This document shows, in pieces, positions 27,988-35,480 of a stretch of DNA of 64,000 nucleotides (its first letter is position 1; each line of letters starts with the position of its first letter). Made by a program: the position numbers and the translations under genes. Source of the DNA: Desulfovibrio ferrophilus (GTDB lineage: Bacteria > Desulfobacterota > Desulfovibrionia > Desulfovibrionales > Desulfovibrionaceae); contig NZ_AP017378.1 of assembly GCF_003966735.1 (NCBI RefSeq), positions 791,501-855,500 of the forward strand. The letters are read 5' to 3'. A model generated the notes under the pieces. That model was not told the origin of the DNA and made no database searches. It saw only the letters and a list, made by a program, of their open reading frames with translations.

Positions 27988-28817
27988 CAGAACTTCCTAA
28001 TCCCTATCTGCCCGAGCCAGCCACCATTATCGAGGTGCTGGACGAGACTCCAAACATCAAAACCTTCCGAGTCGTGCTGGATGATGAGCAGAAGATGCGT
28101 GACTTCAGCTTCGACCCCGGGCAGGTGGGCCAGATGACGGCCTATGGCGCAGGAGAAGCGACTTTCGTCATCAACTCTCCGTCGACTCGCATGGATTATC
28201 TGCAGTTCTCCGTGATGCGTACGGGCGAAGTCACCGAAGCCCTGCATGGCTTACGGGCTGGTGACAAAGTCGGACTGCGTGCTCCCCTTGGCAACAGTTT
28301 TCCCCTGGCTGCACTTAAGGGCAAGGATGTGGTCATCGTGGGAGGCGGTATTGGCATGGCTCCGCTCAGGACGTTGCTGCTGACCATGCTGGATAATCGA
28401 GCTGATTACGGTAGCATCACCGTGCTCTATGGGGCACGTAGCCCCGAGGACCTGAGCTACCGCTACGAATTTGATGAATGGACCGGAGGCGGGGCGGATT
28501 TGACTTTGACCGTGGACGCAGAGGCCTCTGGCTGGGAGCACCGGGTCGGGTTGATCCCCCATGTGTTGAAGGATCTGGCTCCCAGTGCCTCCAATGCCGT
28601 GGCAGTGACTTGCGGGCCACCCATCATGATCAAGTTCACCGTACAGGCTCTGGAGGAGCTTGGCTTTACGGATGAAGCGATCATCACCACTCTGGAGCGG
28701 CGCATGAAATGTGGTGTCGGCCTCTGCGGGCGGTGTAATATCGGTCCCAAGTATGTGTGCGTGGACGGACCGGTCTTCACCTGGGCTGAGTTGAAGGAAT
28801 TGCCAGCCGAATTGTGA
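27984..28817 (+). CDS. flxA: FlxA, NAD(H)/FAD-binding oxidoreductase subunit
   Basis: 277-residue flavoprotein of the PyrK/AsrB/sulfhydrogenase-gamma type: FAD-binding barrel (about 10-100), NAD-binding domain starting VVIVGGGIGMAPLRTLL, and a C-terminal [2Fe-2S] motif MKCGVGLCGRCNIG. It is the NADH entry point of the complex. ATG 27984 overlaps the flxB stop. It is the last gene of the operon, followed by a terminator. Confidence 0.92.
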   Translation: MTELPNPYLPEPATIIEVLDETPNIKTFRVVLDDEQKMRDFSFDPGQVGQMTAYGAGEATFVINSPSTRMDYLQFSVMRTGEVTEALHGLRAGDKVGLRAPLGNSFPLAALKGKDVVIVGGGIGMAPLRTLLLTMLDNRADYGSITVLYGARSPEDLSYRYEFDEWTGGGADLTLTVDAEASGWEHRVGLIPHVLKDLAPSASNAVAVTCGPPIMIKFTVQALEELGFTDEAIITTLERRMKCGVGLCGRCNIGPKYVCVDGPVFTWAELKELPAEL

Positions 28818-28844
28818 TCCGATCATTTTGAGTGAAGTTTCTGG

Positions 28845-28868
28845 AAGGCCTCTGATGAGGCCTTTTTT
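28845..28868 (+). terminator. intrinsic terminator of the hdr-flx operon
   Basis: AAGGCCTC (28845-28852) pairs with GAGGCCTT (28857-28864), loop TGAT, followed by a T-run to 28868. Confidence 0.9.
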
Positions 28869-29456
28869 GTGCCTAAAAATGAGGTTGGGGGAATGATATC
28901 GTCGCCGTCAGGTGCTGAAATGGTGTGTGTTTATGTGTGGGGGAGTCGATGTTTTGAACCTGAGAGGATGGATAATGGCGTGCAATTATGTCTTTGATTT
29001 TTGATTTATGCGACTCGTGTTTGTTGTTTGCCATCGCATGTTCATCACGGTTGAAGGTATTTTGAGCCTCAGTATTCAATGTTTTTTGATCGGAAGTTTT
29101 CAATGGGGGCGCAGGGGAGAGGGTGTCTGCTTAACGATATCGCTTGGGTTTTTCTTTGAAAGAAAAGAGGGTTTGTTCAAGCTGGATAGGGTTTGAAGAT
29201 TGATGGGCTTGATTTCAGTTGCTGTTGTAGTTCGTTTTGTGAGTATTCTTGACCAAACAAATCGTAAAATGCGGATTGAATACTCGACGGATCGTCGCGA
29301 TTTGAATGTCTCAAAACGACACTGAATGATAATGATTTGCTTGCGAAAATCGTCAATTCAGTGCATGAAAAGACGATTTTTCACGCAAGAGTCGCAGCAT
29401 TTTTGTGAATCACGGAATGCTGGAGGTTCTGGCATCATTATTTGCTAGGAGGCAAC
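28869..29456 (+). promoter_or_regulatory. AT-rich leader region with four dyads upstream of the amino-acid ABC operon
   Basis: There is no credible gene in these 590 bases. Inverted repeats are GAGTATTC/GAATACTC (29241-29248, 29278-29285) enclosing a TTGACC, CGACG-GAT-CGTCG (29285-29297), a 15-bp stem from CTTGCGAAAATCGTC (29340-29354) to 29372-29389 with a small bulge, and CAGCATT/AATGCTG (29395-29401, 29416-29422). The last two fold in the RNA leader just before the ribosome site. No T-run follows, so they look like operators or translation-control hairpins. Confidence 0.45.
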
Positions 29457-30203
29457 ATGAAACGCTTTGTGACGATGCTTTGTGCGCTGGCCATGTCTGT
29501 GGCTCTTTGTGCTCCCGCGATGGCGAAGACCCTGACCGTGGGTACTGACACCAACTTCCCTCCCTTTGAGTTCAAGGATCCTGCCAGTGGCAAGCACACC
29601 GGCTTTGATGTTGAATTGTGGGCAGCTCTGGCCAAGGAAATTGGCGCTGAGTATGATCTCCAGCCCATGGACTTCAACGGCATCATCCCCGGCCTGCAGT
29701 CCAGCCAGGTTGATGTGGGTATCGCAGGTATCACCATCAAACCCGAGCGTGCCAAGGTCGTTGATTTCTCCGATGGCTACTACAACGCCGGTCTGTTGAT
29801 CCTTGTCAAGAAGGACAACAACGAGATCACCGACGTTGCCACTCTGAAGGGCAAAGTTGTTTCCACCAAGTTGGGCACCACTTCCGAAGATTTCGTGAAG
29901 AAGGAAGCCCATGCCAAGGACGTGAAGTTGTTCCCCAACAACGACGCCATGTTCATGGAACTGATGGCTGGCGGTGCTGACGCCGTTGTCTTTGATTCTC
30001 CGGTTATCGCCGACTTCATGCGCAAGGCCGGCAAGGGCCAGGTCAAGGTCGTTGGTCCCCTGTACAAGGGCCAGTCCTACGGCATCGCTTTCCCCAAGGG
30101 CAGCCCTCTGGTTGTCAAGGTGAACGCTGCTCTGGCTCAGATGAAGGCCGACGGTCGCTACCGTGACCTGTACGTGAAGTGGTTCGGCACCGAACCCAAG
30201 TAG
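29457..30203 (+). CDS. polar amino-acid ABC transporter, periplasmic binding protein
   Basis: 248-residue solute-binding protein, family 3 (GlnH/HisJ type). The signal peptide ends CAPAMA; TVGTDTNFPPFEFKD and TGFDVELWAALAKEIG are family hallmarks, and the C-terminus YRDLYVKWFG is typical. It probably captures glutamine or another polar amino acid. TAGGAGG is seven bases before ATG 29457. Permease and ATPase genes follow in the same order as glnHPQ. Confidence 0.93.
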   Translation: MKRFVTMLCALAMSVALCAPAMAKTLTVGTDTNFPPFEFKDPASGKHTGFDVELWAALAKEIGAEYDLQPMDFNGIIPGLQSSQVDVGIAGITIKPERAKVVDFSDGYYNAGLLILVKKDNNEITDVATLKGKVVSTKLGTTSEDFVKKEAHAKDVKLFPNNDAMFMELMAGGADAVVFDSPVIADFMRKAGKGQVKVVGPLYKGQSYGIAFPKGSPLVVKVNAALAQMKADGRYRDLYVKWFGTEPK

Positions 30204-30233
30204 TTTCATCTGCTTGATCATGCACTTATCTCA

Positions 30234-30253
30234 GGGGCGGCAAATGCCGCCCC
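30234..30253 (+). other. intergenic hairpin after the binding-protein gene
   Basis: GGGGCGGC-AAAT-GCCGCCCC, with no T-run. Such stems after a binding-protein gene usually protect its mRNA and raise its level over permease and ATPase. Confidence 0.7.
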
Positions 30254-30278
30254 TGTCTTGTATCCCTGAAGGTACCTA

Positions 30279-30950
30279 ATGGCGTTTCAATTTGAACCAA
30301 GTGTGATTATCGAGACTCTGCCCATGTTGATGCGGGGTCTGAAGTGGACAGTGGGCATCACCCTCGGTGGTTTGAGCCTGGGCTTTGCCCTGGGTGCCAT
30401 CGCTGGAATGATGAAGCTGTCGCGTAATATTGCCGTGCGCAAGCTCGCTGGGACCTACGTGGAAATCATTCGCGGAACCCCGATGCTGGTGCAGGCCATG
30501 TTTTTGTATTTTGGTATACCCATGGCCTTGGGAATACGCATTCCACCCTTGGTGGCAGGCATTCTCATTATCGCCGTCAATTCTGGTGCTTATATTGCCG
30601 AGATCGTGCGCGGAGCGGTGCAGTCCATCAATGTTGGCCAGATGGAAGCCGGGCGCTCCATCGGGCTGACACACGCGCAAACCATGGGCTATATCATTTG
30701 GCCCCAGGCGTTTCGGCGCATGATTCCCCCTCTGGGTAACCAGTTTATTATCAGTCTGAAGGACACCTCTCTGCTTATGGTCATCGGTGTGGGCGAACTG
30801 CTCAGGACCGGTCAGGAAATCGTGGCAGTGAACTTTCGGGCGTTCGAGGTCTATTTTACGGTGGGGCTGGTCTATCTGGCCATGACCATGACCATCGCTT
30901 ATGGCCTTCGAAAGTTGGAGAATCATTTGGCCAGCCGGACGACGCGCTAG
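30279..30950 (+). CDS. polar amino-acid ABC transporter permease
   Basis: 223-residue HisM/GlnP-family membrane protein with about five hydrophobic helices. The family features [16 protein letters not shown] at the N-terminus, an [11 protein letters not shown] motif and the EAA loop ([20 protein letters not shown]) are clear. It forms the membrane channel, probably as a homodimer since no second permease gene is present. AAGG precedes ATG 30279. Confidence 0.93.
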   Translation: MAFQFEPSVIIETLPMLMRGLKWTVGITLGGLSLGFALGAIAGMMKLSRNIAVRKLAGTYVEIIRGTPMLVQAMFLYFGIPMALGIRIPPLVAGILIIAVNSGAYIAEIVRGAVQSINVGQMEAGRSIGLTHAQTMGYIIWPQAFRRMIPPLGNQFIISLKDTSLLMVIGVGELLRTGQEIVAVNFRAFEVYFTVGLVYLAMTMTIAYGLRKLENHLASRTTR

Positions 30951-30960
30951 GAGATATGCT

Positions 30961-31692
30961 GTGATCACTATTGAAAATTTGCATAAAAGCTTCGGGAAAC
31001 TGAAGGTTTTAAAAGGCATTGATCTGCACGTTGCCACTGGTGAGGTTGTTTGCATTATTGGTCCTTCCGGGTCGGGCAAGTCCACGGTGCTTCGATGCAT
31101 TAATCGTCTGGAAGACCCGACCTCAGGGCGTATTGTGGTGGACGGACATGATATTACCGACCCCAATACCAATATCAATCTCGTGCGGACCGAGGCCGGA
31201 ATGGTCTTCCAGCAGTTCAACCTGTTCCCGCATATGAGCGTCTTGAGCAATGTGACTCTGGGCCCGATCAAGGTTCGGGGAGTATCCCGGCCCGAGGCCG
31301 AGGAACAAGGGCGCAAGTTGCTCGCCAAGGTTGGTCTGGCCGACAAGGCTGCTAATTTCCCCGAGCAGTTGTCCGGCGGGCAGAAGCAGCGCGTGGCTAT
31401 TGCCCGTGCCTTGGCCCTTAATCCCAAGGTCATTCTTTTTGATGAGCCGACCAGCGCATTGGACCCCGAATTGGTGGGAGAGGTGCTGGAAGTTATGAAG
31501 AAGTTGGCGCGTGAGGGCATGACCATGGTTGTGGTGACCCACGAAATGGGTTTTGCCAAGGAAGTCGCTGACCGGGTGATCTTCGTGGATGAGGGCGTTA
31601 TCCAGGAAGAGAACGCCCCGCACGAGTTCTTTGCAAATCCGAAAAATCCACGCTTGCGAGACTTTTTGAGCAAGGTTGTTTCCCACGATTAA
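30961..31692 (+). CDS. polar amino-acid ABC transporter ATP-binding protein
   Basis: 243-residue ABC ATPase of the GlnQ/HisP type: Walker [10 protein letters not shown], signature LSGGQKQR, Walker [15 protein letters not shown], and the switch histidine in [10 protein letters not shown]. It starts at GTG 30961 with AGGAG upstream; the neighbouring ATG at 30956 is out of frame. It completes the transporter and is followed by a terminator. Confidence 0.95.
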   Translation: MITIENLHKSFGKLKVLKGIDLHVATGEVVCIIGPSGSGKSTVLRCINRLEDPTSGRIVVDGHDITDPNTNINLVRTEAGMVFQQFNLFPHMSVLSNVTLGPIKVRGVSRPEAEEQGRKLLAKVGLADKAANFPEQLSGGQKQRVAIARALALNPKVILFDEPTSALDPELVGEVLEVMKKLAREGMTMVVVTHEMGFAKEVADRVIFVDEGVIQEENAPHEFFANPKNPRLRDFLSKVVSHD

Positions 31693-31721
31693 TGTGGTGC
31701 ACCCTGCCTCTGGTGTCTTGT

Positions 31722-31757
31722 AAAAGGCCCGGTTCCCTTTGGGGACCGGGCCTTTTT
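31722..31757. terminator. bidirectional terminator after the ABC operon
   Basis: A 12-bp stem (31726-31737 with 31741-31752, loop TTT) flanked by AAAA and TTTTT, serving the converging ABC operon and the minus-strand binding-protein gene. Confidence 0.9.
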
Positions 31758-31778
31758 CTGTGAGTTCATGGTGCAGGT

Positions 31779-32522
31779 TCAATGATCGTCGGGCAATTCT
31801 CCGAACCATTTGTAGTAGATGGTCTTGTAGGTGCCGTTTTCCCTGATCCGCCACAGGGCGTCGTTGAAACGGGCAATCCAGAGTGAATCTTTGGGCAGGG
31901 CGATGCCGTAGGGCTGGGATTCATACAGAGGCCCAAGGGGTCGGACCTTGTCCTTCCCTTTGGTCATGGCAAAGTAACCGATGGCGGAGGAATCAAAGAA
32001 GATGGCATCCAGCCTGCCGTGGATCAATTCGTCATAGGCATCGCTGATGTGGGGGAACAGGCTGACTGTTGCATCGGGCACGTTGTCATACAGGAAGAAT
32101 GAACCGTCGGAACCGAGCTTGGTGCCAACGTTTTTCCCCTTAAGGCCGTCCACCGTGAAGAAACCGGTTGTATTCGCGGCGACGAGCATGCGCTGGCCAC
32201 CATGGAAATAGGGATCGGAGAAGGCCACATGAGATGTTCGTTTATCGGTAATGGCGATGCCAGCCATAGCTGCATCAAGCTTGCCTTGCCGCAAGGCAGG
32301 GACCAGGTCCTGAAATGGCATGGGCTTGATCGTGAAGCCGATTCCCATGATATCGCAGAGGGCACTCATGATATCCACATCGAAGCCGGAGTAGCTTGTT
32401 TTGTCGATAAAGGAAAAAGGTTCGTAGTTGTCGTCCATGCCTACGGTGATGTCTTGCGCGTCGGCCTGTTGCGAAGCAAGAAGCAGAAGGATGGTCAGGG
32501 CTATGGAAATAATATGGGGCAT
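31779..32522 (-). CDS. orphan family-3 solute-binding protein
   Basis: 247 residues with a short signal peptide (IISIALTILLLLASQQADA) and the SBP_bac_3 pattern (ITVGMDDNYEPFSFID, YSGFDVDIMSAL, YYKWFGELP). The ligand is unknown; amino acids are typical. No permease or ATPase is adjacent on this strand, so it may feed the neighbouring ABC transporter or act as a sensory protein. ATG 32522 and GTG 32534 are both possible starts, neither with a good ribosome-binding site. It may be cotranscribed with the upstream GDSL gene. Confidence 0.8.
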   Translation of the reverse strand: MPHIISIALTILLLLASQQADAQDITVGMDDNYEPFSFIDKTSYSGFDVDIMSALCDIMGIGFTIKPMPFQDLVPALRQGKLDAAMAGIAITDKRTSHVAFSDPYFHGGQRMLVAANTTGFFTVDGLKGKNVGTKLGSDGSFFLYDNVPDATVSLFPHISDAYDELIHGRLDAIFFDSSAIGYFAMTKGKDKVRPLGPLYESQPYGIALPKDSLWIARFNDALWRIRENGTYKTIYYKWFGELPDDH

Positions 32523-32578
32523 GGATGGGTACACTCGGGAGTTGATGCAGATAAGGGGCTATGCAAAGCGATTAGATT

Positions 32579-33241
32579 TTATTGAGGGCTGGAGTCAAGG
32601 GCGGGCAAGGCGCCACTTGCCCGTAGTAGCGCATCAATATGTTGCGCGAGTTTGGCATATCCTTTGGCGTTGGGGTGGATAGTGTCGGATTTCAGGGCCC
32701 CATCGGCCAGGATATCCTGAAGGACTGTCGATTCCAACGGTATGCCGAATTCATAGGCGATTTCGGTGTAAGCATCGGCAGTTTTGAGGAACAGACCAGG
32801 GGCCGGGACACCAATGAGGATGACTTGGGCATCTGAATTCTGAATAATTCGAACCATGTCGGAAAGGTGTTGTTTGAGTGCTTGATGGGGGAGGCGCCGC
32901 AACAGGTCATTCCCCCCATGACAAAGAATCACGAGTTCGGGCTGCCACCGATCCAGAGTTTGCTGCAATCTATTGAGTCCTTGGGCGGAGAGTTCCCCCG
33001 GTTTTCCGGCATTGATGACGGGATGCCCCGTCAGGAGTTCCAGCTCGGCAGGGTAGGTACGTTCCGGCGAAGCAAAGCCCAGACCGCCCGATCCCGTACC
33101 GTAAGTCAGGCTGTCGCCAAAGGCGAGGATGATGGACTCTGGCGACAGAGGGCGAAGCATGACTGGCTCGGGGGTGCATCCACCGATGGCAAAGAAGAAT
33201 ATCAGGATAAGTGTGTTGATCAGGGGGGTGAGCTTTGCCAT
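32579..33241 (-). CDS. GDSL/SGNH-family lipoprotein esterase
   Basis: 220-residue lipoprotein (lipobox IGGC) with the SGNH blocks: block I AFGDSLTYGTG (nucleophile Ser), block II Gly, block III CHGGNDLLRR and block V DTIHPNAKGY (Asp and His). It resembles TesA-type lysophospholipase/arylesterases anchored to the membrane. AGAGGA lies eight bases before the ATG. It faces away from the small gene at 33406. Confidence 0.88.
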   Translation of the reverse strand: MAKLTPLINTLILIFFFAIGGCTPEPVMLRPLSPESIILAFGDSLTYGTGSGGLGFASPERTYPAELELLTGHPVINAGKPGELSAQGLNRLQQTLDRWQPELVILCHGGNDLLRRLPHQALKQHLSDMVRIIQNSDAQVILIGVPAPGLFLKTADAYTEIAYEFGIPLESTVLQDILADGALKSDTIHPNAKGYAKLAQHIDALLRASGALPALDSSPQ

Positions 33242-33405
33242 GGTTATTATCCTCTGCGAAACCCTAAAGAAGTCCTGTAAGTGACCGATGAGAAAGACTG
33301 ATGAGCAATGGTCAATGATTCGGCCTGCAGCTGGTGGTTTGGTTGCGTTTTGGCAACGGCCATGGCATTTTGAGTTGGACTACACACACATTGCAAGCGA
33401 GCACT

Positions 33406-33660
33406 ATGACTATGATCGTTCGAAATAACAGCGTCAATGCACATGCGGTTGTGACCAATAGTGGCGAGAAGATGGCTAAATCCATCCTGCGCGACAAAGC
33501 AACCAACAATGCCGAGATGACTGTCGCCGATACGACTGCTGCTGGATACATGTGGTCACGTGACGTTGGCGGGCAGTATCCCAGCATCCTTGATCTGCCT
33601 CGGCGCACCGCCGTTGCCTCCGAGCATCTGCTCGGCCTCATCAGAAGCCTCAAAATCTAG
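33406..33660 (+). CDS. small protein of unknown function
   Basis: 84 residues, no signal peptide or membrane segment. The N-terminal half (MIVRNNSVNAHAVVTNSGEK) is Asn/Val-rich and faintly recalls flagellin N-termini, which is not enough to assign it. The ribosome-binding site is weak (GCGAG), and ATG 33412 is an alternative start. A 6-bp hairpin (33662-33676) follows the stop. It may be a genuine small gene conserved in relatives. Confidence 0.5.
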   Translation: MTMIVRNNSVNAHAVVTNSGEKMAKSILRDKATNNAEMTVADTTAAGYMWSRDVGGQYPSILDLPRRTAVASEHLLGLIRSLKI

Positions 33661-33753
33661 TCAACGCTTCGCGTTGTCTACTTCAGAAGGCTTTCTCCAA
33701 ACATTTTGCCAGAGTGGGGAGTTCTTCCCGCACGTCCGGCTACAGGAAATCCC

Positions 33754-34953
33754 ATGTTTTCATCCTCCCAGCTTGAACAATATGCCGAAATTATGCTTTG
33801 GGCTCTGGATGCATCCAGGCCTGCCCCCATTGAGTCCGGCGACGCCGTGCTTGTCAGGTTTGATATCCCTGCCCTTGAATTGGCGGAAGCTTTGCATCGG
33901 CGTCTGGTGAAGCGGCACGTGAATACAGTTATCCGCATGAACAGGACCGCGGCGATGGAAAAGGATTTCTATATGAATGCCTCTCCGGGGCAGTTGTCCT
34001 TCGTGTCCCACGGAACTTCTGATCTGTTCGAGCAGGTGGCGGGCTCCATTCATCTGCTGGCGCCCCAGGCCTTGACGCATCTTGCCGATGCGGACCCTGC
34101 GGATATAGCGGCTGCCGCCCGTGCCCGGAAACCGTTTCGGGATATTTTGGATCGCAGGGAATTGAAGGGGGATTTTTCATGGACGTTGTGCCTGTATCCC
34201 ACCGCAGGGTTGGCCGAAAAGGCCGGCTTGTCCCTTGAGGAATATGCCCGGCAAGTGGCGAAGGCATGCTACCTGGACAGACCTGACCCCCTTGGGGAAT
34301 GGAAGCAGACCATGAAGCGGGTCAAGGAATTGCGGAGCTGGCTGGACGGCTTGGACGCGCGCCGGTTTCGGGTTGAATCCGAGCATATGGATATCGAGAT
34401 CGATCCCGGCGAGGCACGGAGTTGGGAAGGTTTGACCGGTCACAACATCCCCAGTTTCGAGCTCTATCTGTCCCCGGACTGGCGCGGGACACGTGGCGTG
34501 TATTATGCGGATCAGCCTTCCTATCGCGGTGGGAATTATGTGGAGGGGGTCCGCTTGGAGTTCGTGGACGGCCGGGTGGTGGATGCCACTGCCGACCGGG
34601 GCGAACATTTTCTGCAGGAACAACTGCGCATGGACGAGGGTGCATCCAAATTGGGAGAGTTCTCTCTGACGGACAAGCGGTTCTCGGGGATCAGCAAGTT
34701 CATGGCCATGACGTTGTTTGATGAAAACTTTGGTGGTGATTTCGGAAACTGCCACGTGGCCCTTGGAGCGTCATACCCTTCGACTTACGCTGGAAATCCG
34801 GCGGAACTCAGTGACGAACGCAGGCGCGATTTGGGATTCAACTCTTCCGCATTGCATTGGGATCTGGTCAATACGGAACCCAAGATCGTTACAGCGACCC
34901 TGGCAGACGGGAAAACCAAGGTTGTCTACGAGAATGGCCTTTTTGCCTGCTAG
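33754..34953 (+). CDS. aminopeptidase, M29 (thermophilic) family
   Basis: 399-residue metallo-aminopeptidase of the AmpS/PepS type. Two metal-binding glutamates occur in the GVRLEFVDGRVVDATAD and LGEFSL regions, and the His/Asp ligands in FGNCHVALG and HWDLV. It removes N-terminal residues from peptides in the cytoplasm. AGGAAA lies six bases before ATG 33754; the in-frame ATG at 33706 has no site. Confidence 0.92.
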   Translation: MFSSSQLEQYAEIMLWALDASRPAPIESGDAVLVRFDIPALELAEALHRRLVKRHVNTVIRMNRTAAMEKDFYMNASPGQLSFVSHGTSDLFEQVAGSIHLLAPQALTHLADADPADIAAAARARKPFRDILDRRELKGDFSWTLCLYPTAGLAEKAGLSLEEYARQVAKACYLDRPDPLGEWKQTMKRVKELRSWLDGLDARRFRVESEHMDIEIDPGEARSWEGLTGHNIPSFELYLSPDWRGTRGVYYADQPSYRGGNYVEGVRLEFVDGRVVDATADRGEHFLQEQLRMDEGASKLGEFSLTDKRFSGISKFMAMTLFDENFGGDFGNCHVALGASYPSTYAGNPAELSDERRRDLGFNSSALHWDLVNTEPKIVTATLADGKTKVVYENGLFAC

Positions 34954-34967
34954 GGGCCTGCTCAGCA

Positions 34968-35279
34968 ATGATTGGACGCAGGAACATCGAGAAGGCTCTT
35001 TTGGCTAAACTCGCTGAGCTCCCGGTTCGCCACGCCTTGGAAATCAGGACCTACAAGCGTAATCGTTCAGTGCTCTTCGTCCGACTTGATATCGGTCAGT
35101 TTCGGGTTGTGCAAAATGGGTTCAGTCAGAGGGACTGGGTTGTGGGCCAAGGTGAGTTGAAAAAGACGATTCGTCGTTTGTTGGCCGAAGAATTTCCACG
35201 GAGCAACAAGATCCGATTGTATCCTCTCGGGGAGTTTGATCCAGATGTCGATATTCAAAAACATCTTAAAATCATTTGA
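34968..35279 (+). CDS. small basic protein of unknown function
   Basis: 103 residues, basic, predicted soluble (IEKALLAKLAELPVRHALEI, then a strand-rich middle and a charged helix LKKTIRRLLAEEFPRSNK). No family recognised. It lies 14 bases after the aminopeptidase gene and is probably cotranscribed, although the AGGGG ribosome-binding site is 11 bases away. Confidence 0.65.
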   Translation: MIGRRNIEKALLAKLAELPVRHALEIRTYKRNRSVLFVRLDIGQFRVVQNGFSQRDWVVGQGELKKTIRRLLAEEFPRSNKIRLYPLGEFDPDVDIQKHLKII

Positions 35280-35385
35280 TTTAGTTATGCTCCTCTATTA
35301 ATCGCTGTGAGCGGTGCGGCTTGTTTTTTCATGCCGGTGCCCTTTGGACCAAGGGGGTGGAAAACCCCGATTTTCATTCTAGGTC

Positions 35386-35414
35386 TTGATTCAATGGGTT
35401 GATCAGCTTAATGT
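35386..35414 (+). promoter_or_regulatory. possible sigma-70-type promoter of the che operon
   Basis: TTGATT (35386-35391) and TAATGT (35409-35414) with a 17-base spacer, 66 bases before the first gene. No sigma-28 or sigma-54 promoter was seen in this spacer. Confidence 0.4.
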
Positions 35415-35480
35415 GAGTGATGATAATAATATGCGCCTTCCCCAAAAGGGCGCGCGAACATCCGGGCAAAATAGTGTCGC

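Noticed and set aside
29430-29446. Sigma-54-like TGGCATCATTATTTGCT before the ABC binding-protein gene
   Set aside because: The GG and GC elements are 11 bases apart where 10 are needed, and the start of transcription would fall inside the ribosome-binding region.
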